Shown here: in pieces, positions 1 through 5,333 of the stretch
Layout of the letters: each line of letters opens with the position of its first letter
How positions within the stretch are numbered: the first letter of the stretch is position 1
Source: Verrucomicrobia bacterium UBA1727
GTDB taxonomy: Bacteria; Verrucomicrobiota; Kiritimatiellia; RFP12; UBA1067
Assembly: GCA_002315875.1 (NCBI GenBank)
Contig: DCIL01000086.1
Span: forward strand, 1 to 9,833
Reading direction: 5' to 3'
DNA: 9,833 bases
Made by a program: the position numbers and the translations under genes
Notes under the pieces: model-generated
Told to the model about the DNA's origin: nothing
The model's database searches: none
The model's input: only the letters and a program-made list of their open reading frames with translations

Positions 1-134
1 TCGATTTGCGATTTGCGATTGATTGAGCGATTTGCTCATTTGAAAAATTACAGAATAATTAAATACAATCGTAAATCGAAAAATCGATAAATCGCAAATA
101 CAATTAATCAATAATTCAATGCTTCAATGATTCA
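1..134. repeat. AT-rich degenerate 7/8-bp tandem array downstream of gene 1
   Basis: This stretch contains no gene. It is low-complexity sequence with clear short periodicity. The left part has GATTTGC at 3-9, 10-16 and 29-35. The right part has an 8-bp period: AAATCG recurs at 73, 81 and 89, and CAAT then recurs at the end of successive octamers (101-104, 109-112, 117-120, 125-128), running into the TCA at 132-134 that is the gene 1 stop codon on the minus strand. The left core (CGATTT) and right core (AAATCG) are complementary: ATTTGCGATTT at 4-14 pairs perfectly with AAATCGCAAAT at 89-99. A short hairpin, TGAGC-GATTT-GCTCA, lies at 24-38. In the minus-strand transcript this would be the 3' untranslated region of gene 1. 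Its function is unknown; a degenerate microsatellite or a weak folded 3' end are both possible. Confidence 0.75.
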
Positions 135-1607
135 CCTCTCAAAGGGACTCCATCCATTTCTGTAGTTCTTGCTTACGAGGCGGTTGGCCATATCGTTGTT
201 GGTGACATGGTGTCCGTCCCACTTTAGTTCACTGCCCTTGCCGGCAAGGGCGGATATGTTGCCGAGGCAGACGGTCTTCGCAAGCGGCACCGAGTACTCG
301 AATGAGTCGTTCGCCTCGCGTCCCTCGCGGATCGCCGCGTAGAACTCGTGGAAATGCTTCGGGGTGACGATGCGGTAGTTGAAGTCGTTGGGACGATCCA
401 CGCGCGGAATGCACCAGCCGTTCTTGCGCGGCATGAAGCGGTAGCCGCCGTGATGGGTGAACCAGAGGTCGCCCTTGGTGCCGCGGAAGAGCACGCCGTT
501 CTTGTAAAACGGATCGTTCTCAAAGCCGTTCGCCTTCTCGACTTCGCGGACCACCGGCGGGATGTTGAGCCACTCGCGCTTGTGCGGGATGCCGAACTTG
601 GTGACGTGCTCCTTGTCGTAGGGCACGCCGTCGTTGAGTCCGTCCCACCAATGCAGGTTCACCTCGCCGAAGACGGACTTCGGGAAGTGGAAGGTGTGCG
701 CGTCGCGATAGCCCCACGCACCCTTGAGCGCGAACAGCGCCTCCTCGCAGGTGACGCGGTCGGGGTCCTTGAGTCCGAGCGCCCAGAACGCCACGTCCAT
801 GATGTGCATGCCGAGATTGCCGATCGAGCCGTTCCCGTAGCCGATCCAGCTGTGCCAGCCGTGCGGATGCATGCCGTCCTGATCGGGCGAGTCGGGATAG
901 TAATCGCAGATCGGCGAACCGCCGCACCAGAGGTCCCAGTTCATTCCCTTCGGCGGCGGAACCGCGGCTGGTCGCTTGTAGATCGAGTTGCAGCGGTCGT
1001 CATAGGCCCAGACCTCCTTGACTTCGCCGAGCGCACCTTCCTGAATGCGGTCCACGCAATACTTCATGGACGGGAAGGAGTGTCCGTACGTTCCGCATTG
1101 GGTGACGACGCCCGGTACCTTGCGCGCCTCTTCGAGAATGAGGTCGCATTCCGCCGCGGTGAGACAGAGGGGTTTGTCGAGATAGACATGAATGCCGCGT
1201 CTCAGCGCCATCACGGCCGGCAGCGCGTGCTGGTGGTTCGGCGTCTCGACGATGATCGCGTCCAGTTCATCGCCCATCTTCTCGAACATGTCCTGATAGG
1301 TCGCGAACCGCTTCGCCTTCGCGAAGTTCGTCCGTGCCGCGGCATCGCAGGTCTTTGCGACATGCTTTTCGAGCCAGGCAATGCGCGCCGGATCCGGATC
1401 GACGAGTGCGACGAGATCTTCGCAAAGGACACCGTCAATCATGTTTGCGGTCTGAAGTCCGCACCCAAGCAGTGCTACGCGTATTTTCGCCCCATTGGAT
1501 ATCTGCCGCGCGCGCGTGAGCCCGAAGCCGGCGCAGCCGATGTTGAAGAGGGGAAGAGCCGAGGCGGCAACTCCTCCGGCAAGAAATGATCTTCTTGAAG
1601 TTTTCAT
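132..1607 (-). CDS. Tat-exported Gfo/Idh/MocA family NAD(P)-dependent oxidoreductase
   Basis: A 491-aa protein from ATG 1607, where the twin-arginine signal begins (MKTSRRSFLAGG: SRRSFL at residues 4-9, then a hydrophobic stretch to about residue 25). Export of the folded, cofactor-loaded enzyme by Tat is therefore likely. A Rossmann nucleotide-binding motif follows (VALLGCG, residues 44-50; the third Gly of GxGxxG is replaced). The family's EKP-type motif appears as DKP with Lys145. LGMHIMD supplies the likely active-site His268 and Asp271 (HxxxD-like). The C-terminal half is the usual alpha/beta substrate domain and looks complete. Family members oxidise, reduce or epimerise sugars and inositols, and some (GH109) are NAD-dependent glycosidases; the substrate cannot be read here. 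An in-frame ATG at 1643 adds 12 residues (MHRGEDFDTIRD) that are not typical of a Tat signal. Neither start has a convincing Shine-Dalgarno site. Cys25 follows Asn-Ile-Gly, a poor lipobox, so a lipoprotein is not favoured. It is transcribed divergently from the beta-repeat/GH106 pair. Confidence 0.93.
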   Translation of the reverse strand: MKTSRRSFLAGGVAASALPLFNIGCAGFGLTRARQISNGAKIRVALLGCGLQTANMIDGVLCEDLVALVDPDPARIAWLEKHVAKTCDAAARTNFAKAKRFATYQDMFEKMGDELDAIIVETPNHQHALPAVMALRRGIHVYLDKPLCLTAAECDLILEEARKVPGVVTQCGTYGHSFPSMKYCVDRIQEGALGEVKEVWAYDDRCNSIYKRPAAVPPPKGMNWDLWCGGSPICDYYPDSPDQDGMHPHGWHSWIGYGNGSIGNLGMHIMDVAFWALGLKDPDRVTCEEALFALKGAWGYRDAHTFHFPKSVFGEVNLHWWDGLNDGVPYDKEHVTKFGIPHKREWLNIPPVVREVEKANGFENDPFYKNGVLFRGTKGDLWFTHHGGYRFMPRKNGWCIPRVDRPNDFNYRIVTPKHFHEFYAAIREGREANDSFEYSVPLAKTVCLGNISALAGKGSELKWDGHHVTNNDMANRLVSKNYRNGWSPFER

Positions 1608-1614
1608 ATCGCGT

Positions 1615-1623
1615 ATTGTATCA
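1615..1623 (-). promoter_or_regulatory. Extended -10 promoter candidate for gene 1
   Basis: On the minus strand the sequence reads TGATACAAT, an extended -10 (TGn-TACAAT, hexamer 1620-1615), followed at once by A-CGCG. No recognisable -35 lies 16-18 bases upstream. If it is used, transcription would start near 1608, one base before the ATG at 1607, so the mRNA would be essentially leaderless. This agrees with the absence of a ribosome binding site, but it is an inference from sequence only. Confidence 0.4.
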
Positions 1624-1656
1624 AAATCTTCACCACGATGCATCCCGTGACCCCCA

Positions 1657-1670
1657 GGGTTGTGGGTTGA
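1657..1670 (+). repeat. Heptamer direct repeat over the gene 2 -35 (possible operator)
   Basis: GGGTTGT (1657-1663) is followed directly by GGGTTGA (1664-1670). The second copy overlaps the -35 hexamer TTGACT (1667-1672). The position would suit a regulator site in the divergent region, and a small inverted element ACCC-CCA-GGGT (1650-1660) partly overlaps it. Two copies of a 7-mer can arise by chance, so the assignment is tentative. Confidence 0.25.
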
Positions 1671-1696
1671 CTCGCTAACCTCTAAAATGGTATTAT
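1667..1696 (+). promoter_or_regulatory. Sigma70-like promoter of the gene 2-gene 3 unit
   Basis: TTGACT (1667-1672, 5 of 6 to the -35 consensus) and TATTAT (1691-1696, 5 of 6 to TATAAT) are separated by 18 bp. TGG precedes the -10, giving an extended -10 as well. CGCG follows at 1700-1703, near the expected start of transcription, leaving a leader of about 30 nt before the ATG at 1734. This is the best promoter in the window and would drive genes 2 and 3 together. Confidence 0.7.
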
Positions 1697-1723
1697 TTGC
1701 GCGACAATTTAGCGAAACGAATC

Positions 1724-1728
1724 AGGAG
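1724..1728 (+). promoter_or_regulatory. Shine-Dalgarno site deciding the gene 2 start
   Basis: AGGAG ends five bases before ATG 1734. The in-frame GTG at 1728 overlaps this site and so cannot be the start served by it. ATG 1734 also begins a normal signal peptide. Confidence 0.8.
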
Positions 1729-1733
1729 TGGTT

Positions 1734-4700
1734 ATGAAATCATTTGTTATTGGCCTTTCATTGCTTTGCGCGACGAGCGTATTTGCTGATACCTTCACTT
1801 GGACCGGTGCAGAGGACTGCTACTGGACCAATGCCGCGAACTGGTCCGTCGGCGGCGCGACAGCGACGCGTTGTCCCGGCTACATGCTCTGGCCGCAGCC
1901 CGACAAGACGGTCATCACCAATGACTTCCGCGGCGATTTCGTTCAGTTCGGCGCAATCTCGACCGCCAATACCACCATCAATATGGCGGGACGTCCGGTA
2001 ATCACCAAAATCACGTTCATCACCGGTGCCCCCGCCTATACGATCGGAACCGAGGACAGCGATGCACAGGTGTTGAGTTTTCCTAAGAGCACGACAGGAG
2101 GAGATTACGGACAATACGCCTATATTGTAGTCAATTCCGATGTAACTAACGATCAGCACATTAGAGCCATCGGTCGTGGCAGATGCGGGATCATCGTCAA
2201 TCAGGGATCAACTTCATGTACGCTCTATTTGGGTTCGCTTCGCTCTGGTCCCCACGCATCATGGGGCAGTAATCATTTCTATATTCAGAATTCTCCCGGC
2301 AATGTCGTCTATGATGGCAAGGTGGAGTCCGATCTTTCCGGAAATTTCACGGTAACCAAAGCTGGTCATCTCACTTGGAACGAGCGGGGCACGGGTTCTG
2401 GAGCCCGCCTGGGAACCTGGCAATTCAATGATGTCGATGGCAGTGAACTTGACCTTTTCATGGGTCCTGGGACGTATGTGAATACTGCCTGTGGCGGCGG
2501 AGCGGTGGCTTCGCACCTGATATTCTATTGCAATGCTCATCTTCATGGCGGCGGTCTGGTTTTGGTGAACCACTGGTACAATGAGAATTATCACAAAGGC
2601 GATGGCGGATGCATTTACGTTGGCAGTACTTATACAGCACGCATTGATAATGGCGTCGCGCCGCATCCGAGTTGGACTACCTGTAATAATTTCCAGCTCA
2701 ATGGATACGGCACCGTTCAGCTTAACTCCTCTAATCTTGTAAATGGTATAACTACGATTTACGGTAACATTGTCGTAGAGGCGAAGAAACTCGGCAGCAA
2801 GGACTGTACCGCCGAAGAGACGTCCATCAGCCGCAACGGCAACATTGTCTTCTCGAATTATTTCGATACCTGGGGGAAAGCTCCGTCCAGGCATCCATCC
2901 GGAACAATCGCATATTCAGGCGATGCGGCGGTGAGCTGCGACCGTGACATCCTCATTACCAACACTTACTCGAAGGTCGCTTCGCCTCGGCTTTCCAACC
3001 GCGGCGGCGGCAAGCTGACGTGGTCCGGCAACATCATGCAGACCGCGGATACTCAGGGCGCTGATTTCTATCTTGAGGCGAAGACTGCCGACCTTGAACT
3101 TACGGGTGCGTTCCAGGCGGACAAGAACTGGAATCTCATCATCGAAGGCGCGGATGCACATGAGGTTTCAATGGTGCCGCAGCCCGCCATCGCCGGCAAG
3201 GTCATCGTTACCAATGGCGTGCTTGTGGTTGGATCCGGAACTTTCCCGAACGCCTCCTTGTTCGAAATTGGCGGCGGCGCGATCAAAGCGACGAATGACA
3301 TGACGATTGCCAACTTGAAGCTTACCTGCGACTCCTCTCTGGTCGTACCCGAGGGGGTGACGCTTACGATCAGTGCGCTTGAACGCACGAGCGGCAAGAA
3401 GCTTGTGGTCACGCGCCAGGGCACGGGCAAACTCAAGATCTCCGGACTTACCGCTGGACAATCGGACTGGATCACCGTCAACGGCTACGAGGCCAAGGTG
3501 CTTGAGGACGGCTCGGTCTACGAGTCGCATGCTTCTTGGAAGACCGCGGCGTCCGGCAACTGGAGCGCCTCGGCGAACTGGTCGCTGGGTATGGTTCCGG
3601 GACTTTACGATCTCATCGAGATCCTTGCCGCCGGTCCGTCCTACGCCGTGACTTTTGCGAATGACGACGAAGGCAACTACAAGAACATCGAGATCGGCAA
3701 CTCCGCGGCGGACTCCACCGCGACGCTGTCCTTTGCCGCTACGAATCAGGTTTTTGACACCGGCTCGAAGATTGTCGTCGGTAACGGCGGCGAGATCGGT
3801 ACGTCCGCGGCGGATGCAAATCTTATTTTCCGCGGAACGTCCCTGATGGAGATTCGCGATGGCGGCGCCTGGCGTGCTTCCGTCGGAACGAATCATTGGA
3901 AGGGCGCCGGTCCCTATCTTCGTCTCGCCGGCGGTACGATCGAGATGGATGGAAACGCAGTGCTGTTTGCCACCAACTGCACTTACGGTGTCGGCAAGCG
4001 GTTGACCTTGTCCAACGGCGTATTCCGGCTCAAGGGCAATGCGGTCCTCAATATGACCGGCATTCCCAGCGCTCCGCAGATTGATCTCGTGCCCGGCGAG
4101 GGCAAGGAGATGCACGCTTATTTCAGCGAATATGCTCGTGTCCAGAATATCCAAGACCATGGTATGATTTGCGTGGGCAACAATTCGAAGGGACGCGCCT
4201 ATCTCGAGATCAATCTTAACGGCACTCGCTCGCTGGCTACGCCGGAGAACATCAATACGATCAGTGCGCTTCGCATCGGCACCACCGACGGATACGGCGA
4301 GTTCAACATGAAGAGCGGAAAATTCCATTATTCCAACAGCGGCTTCCGCGTCGGTTGTGTGGAAGGATCGTCGAAGTGGGACGTCACGGCTGCGGCAGGA
4401 CACTACTGGCCGACGGGCGTCGTGAACCAGACTGGTGGCACCGTTGATGGCAGCAGTGCAATGGCGGCGTATAGCTCGCTCATTCATGGATTCGAGATCG
4501 GCTCGGCCACGTATGTCATCCAAGCGAACCGTCTTTTCCGTGGTTTCTATAATCTTTCGGGTGGCACGCTGGATGCGGGCGGGCTGCCGCTCATCGGCTC
4601 GGGAGTCCGCGGCGAAGGCGATTTCGTGCAGACCGGCGGATACGCAAACTTCGGCAATTGGTATACTCATGGCAAAGACAGCTATTCGCATCCGCTCATC

Positions 4701-5333
4701 ATCGGCTATATCGGCGGCAAAGGTCGCGTCTACTTAAGTGGCGGAACTCTCAACTTCTACACTTCGTGCTTCGTCGGTGGGGCGAAGAAGGAGGATGTCG
4801 GACTTTGGAACAAGCCCAATCACTCCAATCCGGATAGTGTTCCCAATCTCGATGGTTCGCTCGGGCGCGGCTACGGACTGCTGAGCGTGTCCGGCGGCAC
4901 CCTGACGGCGAAAAATGACATCGTAGTCGGAACGGACGGCACCGGTGTCGTGCATGTCGCGGGCGGGTCGATCAGCTGCAAGAATCTCATTCTTTCCAAT
5001 GACTGCGCTTCGGTCCTCTCCTTTGCGCTTTCCAATTCTGGCGCTGCGCCGTGGACGCTCAAAGCCACCGAAGCGATCAAGATCTATACAGACGCGAAGC
5101 TGAAGGTCGATGCGACCGCGGCGACTACTATCGCGTCTTCCTGGGTGAAGCTCGCCGAGACAGGCTCCTTCGTTGGTGAGTTCGGTGCGGACGACATCGA
5201 GTTCGTTACCGACGGCGCGCCGGCCGAAGTGGTGCGCCGTGTCTCCGCGGCCGAGGTGCGCTATTCCCGCGGCACCGAAACTGGTCTCTATCTCAAGCTT
5301 GCCGGCGCCGGCAGTATAATCCTATTGAAATGA
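1734..5333 (+). CDS. Secreted autotransporter-type beta-strand-repeat protein, two tandem modules, no visible anchor
   Basis: A 1199-aa exported protein with a Sec signal peptide (MKSFVIGLSLLCATSVFA, likely cut after Ala18). The mature chain is rich in Gly, Thr, Asn and Ser in short alternating strands, as expected for a right-handed beta-helix passenger. Two modules begin with the same header: Trp23/Trp31/Trp37 (WTGAEDCYWTNAANWS) and Trp602/Trp610/Trp616 (WKTAASGNWSASANWS), both with spacing 8 then 6. The second module carries repeated turns of the T5SS/PEP-CTERM-associated kind: QTGGTV (899), LSGGTL (941), QTGGYA (966), LSGGTL (1001), VSGGTL (1052) and VAGGSI (1075). No autotransporter barrel, PEP-CTERM, LPXTG or terminal membrane helix is seen; the chain ends in GSIILLK. 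Likely roles are adhesion or a surface/extracellular scaffold, but no activity can be assigned. It shares an ATGA overlap with the downstream rhamnosidase. Bases about 2060-2780 are clearly more AT-rich than the rest of the gene. Confidence 0.85.
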   Translation: MKSFVIGLSLLCATSVFADTFTWTGAEDCYWTNAANWSVGGATATRCPGYMLWPQPDKTVITNDFRGDFVQFGAISTANTTINMAGRPVITKITFITGAPAYTIGTEDSDAQVLSFPKSTTGGDYGQYAYIVVNSDVTNDQHIRAIGRGRCGIIVNQGSTSCTLYLGSLRSGPHASWGSNHFYIQNSPGNVVYDGKVESDLSGNFTVTKAGHLTWNERGTGSGARLGTWQFNDVDGSELDLFMGPGTYVNTACGGGAVASHLIFYCNAHLHGGGLVLVNHWYNENYHKGDGGCIYVGSTYTARIDNGVAPHPSWTTCNNFQLNGYGTVQLNSSNLVNGITTIYGNIVVEAKKLGSKDCTAEETSISRNGNIVFSNYFDTWGKAPSRHPSGTIAYSGDAAVSCDRDILITNTYSKVASPRLSNRGGGKLTWSGNIMQTADTQGADFYLEAKTADLELTGAFQADKNWNLIIEGADAHEVSMVPQPAIAGKVIVTNGVLVVGSGTFPNASLFEIGGGAIKATNDMTIANLKLTCDSSLVVPEGVTLTISALERTSGKKLVVTRQGTGKLKISGLTAGQSDWITVNGYEAKVLEDGSVYESHASWKTAASGNWSASANWSLGMVPGLYDLIEILAAGPSYAVTFANDDEGNYKNIEIGNSAADSTATLSFAATNQVFDTGSKIVVGNGGEIGTSAADANLIFRGTSLMEIRDGGAWRASVGTNHWKGAGPYLRLAGGTIEMDGNAVLFATNCTYGVGKRLTLSNGVFRLKGNAVLNMTGIPSAPQIDLVPGEGKEMHAYFSEYARVQNIQDHGMICVGNNSKGRAYLEINLNGTRSLATPENINTISALRIGTTDGYGEFNMKSGKFHYSNSGFRVGCVEGSSKWDVTAAAGHYWPTGVVNQTGGTVDGSSAMAAYSSLIHGFEIGSATYVIQANRLFRGFYNLSGGTLDAGGLPLIGSGVRGEGDFVQTGGYANFGNWYTHGKDSYSHPLIIGYIGGKGRVYLSGGTLNFYTSCFVGGAKKEDVGLWNKPNHSNPDSVPNLDGSLGRGYGLLSVSGGTLTAKNDIVVGTDGTGVVHVAGGSISCKNLILSNDCASVLSFALSNSGAAPWTLKATEAIKIYTDAKLKVDATAATTIASSWVKLAETGSFVGEFGADDIEFVTDGAPAEVVRRVSAAEVRYSRGTETGLYLKLAGAGSIILLK
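5300..5313. promoter_or_regulatory. 14-bp perfect GC palindrome just before the gene 3 start
   Basis: TGCCGGCGCCGGCA is its own reverse complement. It lies inside the last codons of gene 2 (Ala-Gly-Ala-Gly), one base before a TATAAT and 16 bases before the gene 3 ATG. It could be a DNA operator, or an RNA hairpin that is opened by ribosomes translating gene 2 and so links translation of gene 3 to gene 2. It might also be only a by-product of the GCC-GGC codon repeat. Confidence 0.35.
5315..5320 (+). promoter_or_regulatory. Consensus -10 (TATAAT) upstream of gene 3
   Basis: A perfect TATAAT falls within the terminal codons of gene 2 (AGT ATA ATC CTA TTG), which use ATA and CTA, codons unusual for this GC-rich gene. 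No -35 is found 16-18 bases upstream and there is no TGn extension. If active, the start would be near 5327, about three bases before ATG 5330. It may instead simply keep the gene 3 initiation region unstructured. Confidence 0.25.

Noticed and set aside
24..38. Hairpin TGAGC-GATTT-GCTCA as a rho-independent terminator
   Set aside because: The stem is only 5 bp and no U-run follows it in either direction.
348..1589. 413-codon plus-strand open frame opposite the Gfo/Idh/MocA gene
   Set aside because: The minus strand encodes a complete oxidoreductase with a Tat signal; the plus-strand translation shows no family features.
1728..1730. GTG start for the beta-repeat gene
   Set aside because: It overlaps the AGGAG Shine-Dalgarno, which is properly spaced for ATG 1734.
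1734..1790. Lipoprotein signal in gene 2 (Cys12)
   Set aside because: Cys12 is preceded by Ser-Leu-Leu, which does not fit a lipobox, and a better signal peptidase I site lies after Ala18.
3168..4691. 507-codon open frame on the minus strand, antisense to the beta-repeat gene
   Set aside because: Same reason: a shadow of a gene with a signal peptide, promoter, ribosome binding site and repeat structure on the other strand.
5280..5333. PEP-CTERM, type IX or autotransporter C-terminal sorting signal in gene 2
   Set aside because: The end (residues GLYLKLAGAGSIILLK) has no PEP motif, basic-tailed membrane helix or beta-barrel; it is too short to be an anchor.
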